Shown here: positions 1 through 6,194 of the stretch, piece by piece | Layout: every line of letters begins with the position of its first letter | Position numbering within the stretch: the first letter of the stretch is position 1 | Notes under the pieces: generated by a model | What the model was told of the DNA's origin: nothing | The model's input: the letters and a program-made list of their open reading frames with translations, nothing else | Databases searched by the model: none | DNA from: Clostridia bacterium | GTDB lineage: Bacteria; Bacillota; Clostridia; Oscillospirales; CAG-272 | Length of the DNA stretch: 7,489 nt | Assembly (NCBI GenBank): GCA_900763885.1 | Contig: CAAFLY010000069.1 | Span: 1-7,489 of the forward strand | Reading direction: 5' to 3' | Made by a program: the position numbers and the translations under genes

Positions 1-46
1 GAGGATAGAGGAGAGGGGCTCCGCAGAGTCCATCTCCTTTGTCCTC
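1..46 (+). repeat. Long imperfect hairpin, 20 pairs, at the window edge
   Basis: Bases 1-14 pair with 33-46 and, after one G-A mismatch (15/32), bases 16-21 pair with 26-31, leaving the 4-base loop CGCA (22-25). Three pairs (6/41, 8/39, 18/29) are G-U wobbles if the plus strand is transcribed. In minus-strand RNA the same positions would be A-C mismatches, so the fold favours a plus-strand transcript. No U-tract follows, so it is not a standard terminator. The stem begins at base 1, so it may extend beyond the window. Confidence 0.5.
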
Positions 47-63
47 TGGTGCGCCGCAAGGCA

Positions 64-90
64 ACAATAAAATCCCCACGTACGACGTGG
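64..90 (-). terminator. Weak candidate terminator for the minus-strand operon
   Basis: On the minus strand a perfect 6-bp stem with a 3-base loop (CCACGT-CGT-ACGTGG, 90-76) is followed after two bases by ATTTTATTGTTG. This is about 260 bases past the stop of the cvpA-like gene. The stem is short and the T-run is interrupted, so it is only a possible rho-independent terminator. It could equally be one of the hairpins of the structured stretch 1-350. Confidence 0.25.
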
Positions 91-121
91 TATTCCCCCC
101 TGGTGAAGCCAGAAGAAAAAA

Positions 122-213
122 CCAAAGCCAAACGTCGTTACCTTATAAAAAAACGAAAGAAATCAGCCGACTGCAAGTCAAACAAGCCGACCGCAAGTCC
201 CCAAAGCCAAACG
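122..213. repeat. Two pairs of short direct repeats
   Basis: The 13-base string ccaaagccaaacg occurs exactly at 122-134 and 201-213. Inside that interval, agccgactgcaagtc (165-179) is repeated 20 bases later as agccgaccgcaagtc (185-199), with one mismatch. Each copy of the inner pair can fold as a small GAC...GTC hairpin with a GCA-containing loop. The nested arrangement suggests local duplication. No function is recognised. Confidence 0.55.
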
Positions 214-334
214 CCAGTGAGAGCAGAAAATGCCGGGGGGCAATTGGGACAAGGCCCGATAACTAAGCCGCGCGGGGCGGTACTTCGTACCTGCCGTGCG
301 GGAAAAATCGTGACAGCGAGTCGATAATAGGGCG

Positions 335-350
335 GCGGGACAAGTCCCGC
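335..350 (-). repeat. Perfect inverted repeat touching the cvpA-like stop codon
   Basis: GCGGGAC (335-341) and GTCCCGC (344-350) form a perfect 7-bp inverted repeat around a 2-base centre, immediately after the TGA stop at 353-351 on the minus strand. As RNA it would fold as a 6-bp stem with a tetraloop. No T-run follows (CGCCCTATTATC), so it is not a canonical intrinsic terminator. It may protect the 3' end of the transcript. Confidence 0.4.
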
Positions 351-1097
351 TCATAGCGACAGAAGTGCCGCCAGACCGTCGAAGAGGTTGTGCGTCACAA
401 AAAACCGGCACAATACCGTGTTCGCCACCACGTTGGGGCCGAAGAGGCCGGGGGAGATCGATCCCATCGCGTCTACCACGGCGGCACCCGCCATGCTGAT
501 GACGTAGGCGAGCAGGACCGCCTCAAGCGCGCCGAACAGAAATCCGAAAAAGCGGTTCGCGGCGGAGAGCAGCGGCAGATGAAACAGCGCGTCGAGGACC
601 CATGTCACAAGGGACAGCCCCACGAAGGCGGCGAGAAACAGTCCCGCGAAGCTGATGGCGGTGGCGAGTGCGGTCGCGCACGGTTCGGCGATCTGCTCCG
701 CCACCGAGACAATCGTCCCCTCATCCGCGCTGGTGACCGGGGCGATCTCCTCCGTAAACGACGGGATGTCGATGTGGTACCGCTCGAGGATCGACGTGTA
801 CGCTTCCGGCAGCTCCGCCGCGATTTTCGACAGATCATACGTGGCGTTGCCCGCGAACCGATCCTCCACGTTGACCGCCAGCGATTTCAGCGTCTCCGCG
901 ATCCCGTCGGCGATCCGTCCGATGATGTAGCTGTCCCGGATCCTGTCGGCGATGAGCGGCGTATACGCGTATGCCACAATCAGCGCCACCGCGCCCTTGC
1001 AGATCCCCATCACCGAGCGCACAAATCCGTTTTTGACCCCCGCGATCACGCAAAAGGCGATGCACGCGAGGATCAGTCCGTCTAAAAATAAGGACAT
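351..1097 (-). CDS. CvpA-family membrane protein
   Basis: A 248-aa integral membrane protein of the CvpA (colicin V production) type. Family members are implicated in colicin export in E. coli and in envelope homeostasis elsewhere; the biochemical role in Clostridia is not established. Two hydrophobic segments lie near the N-terminus (about residues 5-20 and 31-48), then a soluble, acidic helical insert (about 50-135), then two more (about 141-170 and 182-210). The start LFLDGLILACIAFCVIAGVK and the following NGFVRSVMG match the family's opening helix and Gly-rich turn. The protein is longer than the roughly 160-180 aa of simple CvpA proteins because of the central insert. I chose ATG at 1097 over an upstream in-frame start at 1136, because AAGGAG sits 4 bases before it and the protein then begins at the first membrane helix. 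It is the last gene of the minus-strand run, 55 bases after the propeller-like gene. Family call fairly confident, role unknown. Confidence 0.8.
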   Translation of the reverse strand: MSLFLDGLILACIAFCVIAGVKNGFVRSVMGICKGAVALIVAYAYTPLIADRIRDSYIIGRIADGIAETLKSLAVNVEDRFAGNATYDLSKIAAELPEAYTSILERYHIDIPSFTEEIAPVTSADEGTIVSVAEQIAEPCATALATAISFAGLFLAAFVGLSLVTWVLDALFHLPLLSAANRFFGFLFGALEAVLLAYVISMAGAAVVDAMGSISPGLFGPNVVANTVLCRFFVTHNLFDGLAALLSL

Positions 1098-1152
1098 AAC
1101 ACACTCCTTCCAAAAGAGCCGCGCACCTATGGTCACCCCGTCCGCGCTCCTC

Positions 1153-2370
1153 TCAATTCTCCGACTGCAGCTCCCCCTGCGGGACGTAATACCGATCCTT
1201 CGAGCAGATCAGCACCCGTGTGCCCGCGTATTCCAGCGACAGCACATCGTCGTCGTCCACGGGGATCGTATCGAGCACCCCTGCGCCGTCAAGGGTCAGC
1301 ACCGCGTTCGGGGTCAGTACCGCGCAGTACGTCTTCCCGCCGCACACGGTAATGTCCGTCACGCGCTGGCGGCAGAGGGTATCGAGCAAAATCGTCCCCG
1401 CCGCGTCCAGCACGACGATCCGGTTCTCGCTGCCCAGCGCGTTTTCCGCCGCCGCAATCGCCGTGACGCCGTTTTTCTGGTGCGCCGTGACGAGGGTCAT
1501 GCCGGAGATGGGGTATCTGGCGATCTCCTCACCGTCCGCGCCGCAGGTCAGCACCATCGTATCGCAGACCACGGTGAACGAGCCGTCCGGCGCGAAATCC
1601 ACCATCAGCGGCATGGCGCCCGGATAGGTCGTCGTCCGAACCGGCTCCGCGGATCCCGCCTGACAGAGCGAGATCTCGCAGGACAGATCGGTGCCGGAGG
1701 GAATCGCCGAGCAGATCACGAACCGCGCGCCGTCGTCCCGTATCGCCGCGTCCAGAACATAGTGGTCCTTATACACGGACATCGTTCTGGACAGGGCTTC
1801 GTTATAATATTCCACCACGTACCGCGTCTCATTCGACCGGGTGACGAGGAGATACGCCCCGCTGTCGCTCATATCGGCGCAGAGGATGCGGAAATCGGTA
1901 TCGCGCCGGATGACGCGGGTCAGGGCGTTGTAGACGGAATACTGCTTCGCGCCGAGGTCATAGCACAGGACGTATTTCTCGGACGTGCAGAGCGCCGGGG
2001 TGGTGTAGCCGAGCTTGTCCTCCAGGAGGGAGATGCCCGCGCCGTCGTACAGCCGAAGCACATCCGCGCCCAGGACCGCCATACCGGATTTGAACGGCGC
2101 GAACGCGAGCTTTTCCTGACGCGGATAGGTGACGGTGGTATGCACGTCGTCCGTGGTCCGCACGCTGAGATCGAAATCGCGCGCCAGATACGTGAGGTTG
2201 TCGTAGGTGATGTACTTTCCGTAGACCGACAGGGTCACGACGAGAAACATCCCGAGCGCGACGGCGAAGAGCCAGCCGACCATGCGCCAGCGCCGGGACA
2301 CACGGAGATAATAGCGGTTCTTCTGCGGCACGATTGTATCGGACAGGCGCAGGGACTGCTCACGCGCCAT
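1153..2370 (-). CDS. Single-pass membrane protein with beta-propeller-like exterior (DUF5711-like)
   Basis: A 405-aa protein. A basic cytoplasmic N-terminus of about 30 residues (KNRYYLRVSRRWR) precedes one membrane helix (about 32-50, VGWLFAVALGMFLVVTLSV), followed by a roughly 350-residue outside domain. That domain is built of repeated short beta-strand patterns such as GMAVLGADVLRLYDGAG, KYVLCYDLG, GAYLLVTRSN, DGARFVICSA, DGSFTVVCD and NRIVVLDAAG. These look like blades of a WD40/PQQ-like propeller. This matches my memory of Clostridia proteins labelled DUF5711, which lie next to truA or cvpA. No enzymatic motif is visible. Start: ATG at 2370 is preceded by AAAGGTGG with an 8-base gap; an in-frame GTG at 2382 overlaps that site and is less likely. 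It lies 42 bases after truA and is probably co-transcribed. Function unknown; an envelope scaffold or sensor is only a guess. Confidence 0.75.
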   Translation of the reverse strand: MAREQSLRLSDTIVPQKNRYYLRVSRRWRMVGWLFAVALGMFLVVTLSVYGKYITYDNLTYLARDFDLSVRTTDDVHTTVTYPRQEKLAFAPFKSGMAVLGADVLRLYDGAGISLLEDKLGYTTPALCTSEKYVLCYDLGAKQYSVYNALTRVIRRDTDFRILCADMSDSGAYLLVTRSNETRYVVEYYNEALSRTMSVYKDHYVLDAAIRDDGARFVICSAIPSGTDLSCEISLCQAGSAEPVRTTTYPGAMPLMVDFAPDGSFTVVCDTMVLTCGADGEEIARYPISGMTLVTAHQKNGVTAIAAAENALGSENRIVVLDAAGTILLDTLCRQRVTDITVCGGKTYCAVLTPNAVLTLDGAGVLDTIPVDDDDVLSLEYAGTRVLICSKDRYYVPQGELQSEN

Positions 2371-2412
2371 GGGGAACACCACCTTTCTGGGAACAATTTA
2401 CAGCAAAGCCCG

Positions 2413-3210
2413 TCATTCGCACAGCCACCGCACGCCCCATCGTTCGGGATACCGCACCTCCTCAAGGGTGAGTCCGCCGGGGGGAGCCGTGACGCCTGCC
2501 GCGTGTCTGTCGTGTGCCCCGGTGACGGATGCCAGATCCGCGCCGCGCTGCCCGATGCCGATCTCGTACAGGGTGCCGGCGAGAATCCGCACCATATTAT
2601 AGAGAAATCCGTCCGCCGTGACCCGGAACGCGATCAGCCCCTCCGGTGTACGGGCGACCGACGCTGCCGATATGGTGCGGGTGGGGTCGGTGATCCTGCT
2701 GCCGGACGCCATATACGAGGAAAAGTCGTGTGTGCCGACGAGCATTCCCGCCGCCCGGTGCATCCGCTCCAGACCGTCTGCGGAAACGGCCTTGCGCACG
2801 TGCCACGTGAACGGAGCGGCAAACGGATCGTCGGCGGGCGCGTCGGAAATGCGGTAGGCGTAAGTTTTCTCCGCCACGTCATACCGGGGATGGAACGCGT
2901 CCGGGACAAGGCACGCGCCGTTTACCGCCATATGGGGCATGAGCAGGCGGTTGACGGCATGGTGCAGCTTTCCGGGCGGAATGTGCCACCAGTCCGTCTC
3001 ACGCGGCGGCTCCACAGGCGCGACCGTACAGCAGAACCCTCTCGCGTGGACACCGGCGTCCGTTCTTGAGCATCCGGTCACCGCGCACGGCACGCCGAAA
3101 TACCGCGACAGAACCTCCGTCAGCCGCTCCTGCACCGATCCGCCGTTCTTCTGCGCCTGAAACCCGCAGAAATATCTGCCGTCGTATGCGATTCTTAATA
3201 GTAGCTTCAT
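2413..3210 (-). CDS. truA: tRNA pseudouridine synthase A (TruA)
   Basis: A 265-aa enzyme that converts uridines 38-40 in the anticodon stem-loop of many tRNAs to pseudouridine. Sequence marks: the N-terminal strand MKLLLRIAYDGRYFCGFQAQ; the catalytic loop CSRTDAGVHARG at 47-58 with the nucleophile Asp51 (family consensus GRTDxGVHA); the YDVAEKTYAYRI strand; GTHDFSSYMASGS; DPTRTI; and YNMVRILAGTLYEIGIGQ near the C-terminus. Length fits the family (about 245-270 aa). ATG at 3210 is chosen because the conserved first strand begins there. A 39-residue in-frame upstream extension (GTG at 3327) has no TruA homology and crosses the hairpin-containing spacer. The ribosome binding site is weak (only GGA nearby). 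truA directly after ecfA1-ecfA2-ecfT is the classic Firmicutes order, but the usual next genes rplM-rpsI are replaced here. Confidence 0.95.
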   Translation of the reverse strand: MKLLLRIAYDGRYFCGFQAQKNGGSVQERLTEVLSRYFGVPCAVTGCSRTDAGVHARGFCCTVAPVEPPRETDWWHIPPGKLHHAVNRLLMPHMAVNGACLVPDAFHPRYDVAEKTYAYRISDAPADDPFAAPFTWHVRKAVSADGLERMHRAAGMLVGTHDFSSYMASGSRITDPTRTISAASVARTPEGLIAFRVTADGFLYNMVRILAGTLYEIGIGQRGADLASVTGAHDRHAAGVTAPPGGLTLEEVRYPERWGVRWLCE

Positions 3211-3340
3211 ATTCTGTAATCCGTATCGTTTTGGGGGACGGAATTGTCGAAACGTATGCGCCTCCCCCGTGGGGGCTGCACGATCCCGTGTGGGGTCCGC
3301 CGCTTGTTTGTCAGCGGATTGTGCCACCCCGGCACGCCTG
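3211..3340 (-). other. ecfT-truA spacer with two hairpins
   Basis: A 130-base gap separates ecfT from truA, long for genes that usually sit close together. Just after the ecfT stop, GTGCC (3321-3325) and GGCAC (3331-3335) form a perfect 5-bp stem with loop ACCCC. Further on, CCCCC-GT-GGGGG lies at 3264-3275. Neither is followed by a T-run on the minus strand, so they look like read-through or processing hairpins rather than full terminators. A promoter for truA may lie here, but I cannot point to convincing -35/-10 boxes. Confidence 0.4.
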
Positions 3341-4162
3341 TCAGATCATGTAAAGCGGGAAAAAGCGGTTGAGCAGGATCACACCCGCGCCCACGGCGAT
3401 CACAATCGCGCACATGATGAAATCGACGGCGCCATAACGGAGGACGTGCAGTCTGGTCCTGCCCTCACCGCCGGTATAGCAGCGGCATTCCATCGCGGTC
3501 GCCAGCTCATCGGCACGGCGGAAGGCGGAGACGAACAGGGGGACGAGGACCGGAATGAGCGCCTTTGCCCGTTGGAAGAGATTCCCGGAGCCGAAATCCG
3601 CGCCGCGTGCCTTCTGCGCGTCCATGATCTTCTCCGTTTCCTCGATCAGGGTCGGGATAAACCGGAGCGCGATGGTCATCATCATGGAAAACTCATGGAC
3701 CGGGACGTGCAGCTTTTTCAGAGGGGACAGAGCCTGCTCCAGCCCGTCCGTCAGCGCGATCGGTGTGGTCGTATAGGTGAGAAACATACTCGTGCAGATG
3801 AGAAGGAGCAGGATCCGCAGCACCACCAGCACCGCGTTCACGATCCCCTCCAGATAAACCTTGACCGGCCCGATGGCAAACAGGAGATGATCCCCCGCCA
3901 TCCAGAAAATGTTGATCACCGCCGTAAAGATGATGATAAAGAGGACCGGCTTCATGCTCGCAAGCACCATTTTCGGCGAGATCCCCGATACCGCGATCAG
4001 ACATAGCGAAAATACGGTCAGCAAAAGAAACGCCGACGCGGATTTCGCGAGAAAAATCACTACAATATAGAGTATAGCCAACAGCAGCTTCATCCGCGGG
4101 TCCATCCGGTGCAAAACCGAATGCCCCTCGCAGTACTGCCCAAACGCAATGTCATTGTGCAT
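3341..4162 (-). CDS. ecfT: ECF transporter transmembrane component EcfT
   Basis: A 273-aa membrane scaffold that couples the two ATPases to interchangeable substrate-binding S proteins in group II ECF importers. The N-terminus carries the family signature FGQYCEGHSVLHRMDPRMK (7-24). Hydrophobic segments are at about 25-58, 66-90, 105-130 and 244-265. The two cytoplasmic coupling helices are visible: the first has Ala-Arg-Gly at 185-187 (AQKARGADFG), the second reads AMECRCYTGGEGRTR (223-237). In the second the usual Ala-Arg-Gly is Cys-Arg-Cys, keeping the essential arginine (Arg227); I recall Cys at the last position in other Clostridia. The start ATG at 4162 is fixed by the conserved N-terminus; GGGA lies 7 bases upstream. 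It follows ecfA2 after a 102-base spacer that contains a dispersed repeat. No S component is encoded in the window. Confidence 0.93.
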   Translation of the reverse strand: MHNDIAFGQYCEGHSVLHRMDPRMKLLLAILYIVVIFLAKSASAFLLLTVFSLCLIAVSGISPKMVLASMKPVLFIIIFTAVINIFWMAGDHLLFAIGPVKVYLEGIVNAVLVVLRILLLLICTSMFLTYTTTPIALTDGLEQALSPLKKLHVPVHEFSMMMTIALRFIPTLIEETEKIMDAQKARGADFGSGNLFQRAKALIPVLVPLFVSAFRRADELATAMECRCYTGGEGRTRLHVLRYGAVDFIMCAIVIAVGAGVILLNRFFPLYMI

Positions 4163-4231
4163 ATGTGTTCCCGTTTTTTCAGATATTTTTCAGTGGCAAT
4201 CGCGAAAATGACGATACATCGCTCAACTTTC

Positions 4232-4253
4232 CAAAAGCGACCGTTCCCCTCGT
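4232..4253. repeat. 22-bp dispersed repeat, copy A (ecfA2-ecfT spacer)
   Basis: This 22-base stretch, starting caaaagcgaccgttcc, is identical to 6377-6398. With one mismatch the match extends to 26 bases (4228-4253 against 6373-6398). It lies wholly between the ecfA2 stop and the ecfT start. Both copies have the same orientation relative to the genes. An exact 22-base match between two intergenic spots in 7.5 kb is not expected by chance, so this is probably part of an intergenic repeat family. Confidence 0.75.
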
Positions 4254-4264
4254 CCGCAGTTCGC

Positions 4265-5113
4265 CTAACGCAATACCTCAGCCAAACGCGCAATCGCCCA
4301 TTCGACCGTGTAGACGTCGGAGCCGATGTCGATGCCGCGTTCACGGAGGGCAAAGGCGACGCGGGTGATCTGGGGGACGTCGAGACCAACGGCGATCAGG
4401 TCGGCGGCGCGGGAGAATACCGGACCGAGCTTGTCGTGGAGAAAGACTTTGCCGGAGGTCATCACCACCAGCTCGTCGCAGTACATCGCCATGTCCTCCA
4501 TGCTGTGGCTCACGATGATCACGTTCGTCCCGCTTTCGCGCGCGTACCGCTTCACGCCGCCCAGGATCTCGCGCCGTCCGCCCGGATCCAGACCCGCGGC
4601 AGGCTCGTCAAGGATCAGGATCTCCGGACGCATCGCGATCACACCCGCCAGCGCGACCCGCCGCTTCTGCCCGCCCGAGAGATCAAACGGCGATTTTTTC
4701 AATAGCGCGGGATCCACATTCGCAAACCGGACCGCGTAATTGATCCGCTCCGCCAGCTCGTCGCCGGTCAGGCCCATGTTCCGCGGCCCGAACGCGATGT
4801 CCTCCTCCACGGTCTCCGCGAACAGCTGGTACTCCGGGTACTGCATCACAAGCCCCGCCCGGAACCGCACGTCCCGAATCTTCTTCGGCTCCGCCCAGAT
4901 GTCCACCCCGCCAAGCTTTACCTTCCCGGACGTCGGCTTTTTCAGCCCGTTGATCAGCTGCATCATCGTGCTCTTGCCGCTGCCCGTGTGCCCGATCAGA
5001 CCCGTTATGCAGCGGTCCGGGAACGTCAGGGAGATGTTGTCCAACGCCTTTACCTCGTAGGACGTGCCTTTGTTGTATATAAAGGATACATTTTCAAACG
5101 ATACGTCCGCCAT
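4265..5113 (-). CDS. ecfA2: ECF transporter ATPase EcfA2
   Basis: A 282-aa ABC ATPase, the second of the pair that powers the ECF importer at the inner face of the membrane. Motifs in order: Walker A GHTGSGKST (41-49), Q-loop QYPEYQLF (91-98), signature LSGGQKRR (145-152), Walker B ILILDEP (165-171, catalytic Glu170), D-loop GLDP (174-177) and switch His203. The Q-loop type Q-PEYQLF is typical of EcfA2 as opposed to EcfA1 (Q-NPDNQ). The C-terminus carries the GLDVPQ motif (243-248) of ECF ATPases. ATG at 5113 is chosen because AAGGAGG lies 7 bases upstream and the protein then opens with the usual MADVSFENVSFIY. The longer frame from 5167 merely runs into the end of ecfA1. Start and ecfA1 stop overlap as TGATG, indicating translational coupling. 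Confidence 0.95.
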   Translation of the reverse strand: MADVSFENVSFIYNKGTSYEVKALDNISLTFPDRCITGLIGHTGSGKSTMMQLINGLKKPTSGKVKLGGVDIWAEPKKIRDVRFRAGLVMQYPEYQLFAETVEEDIAFGPRNMGLTGDELAERINYAVRFANVDPALLKKSPFDLSGGQKRRVALAGVIAMRPEILILDEPAAGLDPGGRREILGGVKRYARESGTNVIIVSHSMEDMAMYCDELVVMTSGKVFLHDKLGPVFSRAADLIAVGLDVPQITRVAFALRERGIDIGSDVYTVEWAIARLAEVLR

Positions 5114-5988
5114 CACCGCGCCTCCTTCGCCTTTTTCGCGGCAGCCGAGGCGATCACATCCGCGCATTCGTCCGCGTCAAATACCGCAATCGGCACGTCG
5201 TACCCGAGCTTCCGGAACCGATAGAGCAGCTCCGTCGTCTGCGGTACGTCCAGCCCGGCCGCCCAAAGACGCTCCGGATCGCCGAATACCGCCTCCGGTG
5301 TGCCGTCGCACAGGACTCCGCCGTGGTCCAGAACGAGGATCCGGTCCGCCATCGCCGCCTCGTTCATGTAGTGCGTGATCATCAAAACCGTGATCCCGTC
5401 CTCCCGGTTCAGACGCAGGATCACATCCATCACCTCGCGCCGCCCCATCGGATCGAGCATCGCCGTGCTTTCGTCAAAGATGATGATCCTGCGCTTCATG
5501 GCTATCACGCCCGCAATCGCGACCCGCTGCTTCTGCCCGCCCGAGAGCTTGTGCGGCGCGTGTCTCGCGTATGCCGTCATCCCGACCGCTGCCAGCGCAT
5601 CGTCCACACGGTGGCGGATCTCCGCGGGGGGCAGTCCGAGGTTTTCGCAGCCGAACGCCACGTCCTCCTCCACCACCGTCGCCACAATCTGGTTGTCCGG
5701 GTTCTGAAAGACCATCCCGATCTCCCGGCGCGCCGCGAGTACGTCCGCCTCCGTCACGTCCGGGGAGGTCATGTCGCGCCCGCACAGCACAATCTGCCCC
5801 GCTTCCGGCGTGTAGATCATGGACAGCAGCTTCGCGAGCGTGCTTTTCCCGCTGCCGTTATGGCCAAGCACCGCCGTAAACGAGCCTTCCTCCACGGAAA
5901 AGCTCACGTTTCGCAGCGCAGGCACCGGCGGCGTGGCATCGTCACCCGGATAGGTGTAGGAGAGGTTTTTTACTGATAATATTGGCAT
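5113..5988 (-). CDS. ecfA1: ECF transporter ATPase EcfA1
   Basis: A 291-aa ABC ATPase that pairs with EcfA2 and binds EcfT to drive uptake of vitamins or metal ions delivered by S components. Motifs: Walker A GHNGSGKST (42-50), Q-loop FQNPDNQIV (94-102), signature LSGGQKQR (148-155), Walker B RIIIFDES (167-174, catalytic Glu173), D-loop MLDP (177-180) and switch His206. The QNPDNQ Q-loop and the Ser after the catalytic Glu (DEST for the usual DEPT) are EcfA1 traits. GLDVPQ at 245-250 is the ECF C-terminal motif. The last residues (AAAKKAKEAR) form a charged tail that overlaps the ecfA2 ribosome binding site. ATG at 5988 has GGAAG with a 7-base gap; the first two bases of that site lie in a perfect hairpin. 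First gene of the ecf-truA run. The window has no rplQ in front, which is the usual Firmicutes neighbour. Confidence 0.95.
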   Translation of the reverse strand: MPILSVKNLSYTYPGDDATPPVPALRNVSFSVEEGSFTAVLGHNGSGKSTLAKLLSMIYTPEAGQIVLCGRDMTSPDVTEADVLAARREIGMVFQNPDNQIVATVVEEDVAFGCENLGLPPAEIRHRVDDALAAVGMTAYARHAPHKLSGGQKQRVAIAGVIAMKRRIIIFDESTAMLDPMGRREVMDVILRLNREDGITVLMITHYMNEAAMADRILVLDHGGVLCDGTPEAVFGDPERLWAAGLDVPQTTELLYRFRKLGYDVPIAVFDADECADVIASAAAKKAKEAR

Positions 5989-6081
5989 ATGATTTCTTCC
6001 GGACAGCGTCCGGCTCCTGGTTTTTTTGATTTTCGGACCCGGTCCGAACCGCTGTATATTGTTTCTCGGATGTTCCCGAGG
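5989..6081 (-). promoter_or_regulatory. Structured leader of ecfA1 with a hairpin over the ribosome binding site
   Basis: On the minus strand three hairpins follow each other: CTCGG...CCGAG (6080-6065), the nearly perfect palindrome TTCGGACC-G-GGTCCGAA (6048-6032), and CCGGAC-GCT-GTCCGG (6013-5999). The last includes the two G's of the ecfA1 Shine-Dalgarno GGAAG (6000-5996), so it could lower translation. The 3' arm of the middle hairpin (GTCCG) is also complementary to the 5' arm of the last (CGGAC). An alternative fold would therefore free the ribosome site. A TATACA box at about 6057-6052 could be a -10, with no clear -35, which would place the palindrome near the transcription start as a possible operator. 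It matches no known riboswitch that I recognise. Confidence 0.4.
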
Positions 6082-6088
6082 ATTTTTT
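6065..6088 (+). terminator. Candidate plus-strand intrinsic terminator
   Basis: On the plus strand a perfect 5-bp GC-rich stem (CTCGG 6065-6069, CCGAG 6076-6080) with a 6-base loop is followed by GATTTTTT. This has the form of a short rho-independent terminator, but there is no recognised plus-strand gene before it. It would act on an antisense transcript of the ecfA1 leader, or it may be a chance form of a leader hairpin. Confidence 0.3.
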
Positions 6089-6129
6089 CATGGTTTCGTC
6101 CGCACTCCGCCGCCCGGGGGAGTACTTCA

Positions 6130-6194
6130 GTATTCTACCACTACATAGGAATGCAGTACACTATACCCCAACAAGGTATTCCACCACTACATAG
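6130..6194. repeat. Pair of 19-bp direct repeats, 46-bp period
   Basis: gtattctaccactacatag (6130-6148) recurs as gtattccaccactacatag (6176-6194), with one mismatch in 19 and a start-to-start distance of 46 bases. The repeats are AT-richer than the surroundings and lie about 140-200 bases upstream of ecfA1. The arrangement suggests two binding sites of one regulator or a small duplication. No known operator is confidently matched. Only two copies exist, so it is not a CRISPR array. Confidence 0.55.

Larger units (their letters stand above)
1..350. other. Non-coding stretch downstream of the cvpA-like gene, rich in hairpins
   Basis: No credible protein gene is seen here. Plus-strand open frames exist at about 39-266 and 49-327, but they overlap each other, have no ribosome binding site, and read as lysine/arginine-rich low-complexity translations of A-rich DNA. 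The stretch instead holds a chain of small inverted repeats: 1-46, 53-62 (GCC-GCAA-GGC), 76-90, 100-112 (CTGG-TGAAG-CCAG), 169-179 (GACT-GCA-AGTC), 279-291 (GGTAC-TTC-GTACC) and 335-350. It also holds two pairs of short direct repeats. On the plus strand the linkers between hairpins are strongly A-rich, as is common in structured RNAs. It may be a structured non-coding RNA, an intergenic repeat element, or simply the 3' trailer of the minus-strand operon. The sequence alone does not decide. Confidence 0.5.

Noticed and set aside
31..43. Minus-strand ATG with AAAGGAG at 43-31 as a gene start running off the left edge
   Set aside because: The ATG directly abuts GGAG with no spacer, and the sequence is the arm of the 1-46 hairpin, so a start there is unlikely.
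1..300. Group II intron, retron or diversity-generating retroelement RNA
   Set aside because: No reverse transcriptase frame, no recognisable domain V or branching-guanosine context, and no template/variable repeat pair in the window.
39..327. Two overlapping plus-strand frames (75 and 92 aa)
   Set aside because: No ribosome binding site, low-complexity Lys/Arg/Ser composition, and two frames open at once because the DNA is A-rich; hairpins explain the sequence better.
952..3069. 705-aa open frame on the plus strand
   Set aside because: It lies antisense to the propeller-like gene and truA and part of the CvpA-like gene, is rich in Arg/His/Gly without any domain, and has no ribosome site. 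It is a by-product of GC-rich codon use on the other strand.
6130..6194. CRISPR-like repeat-spacer unit
   Set aside because: Only two copies of a 19-bp repeat, no cas genes and no third unit.
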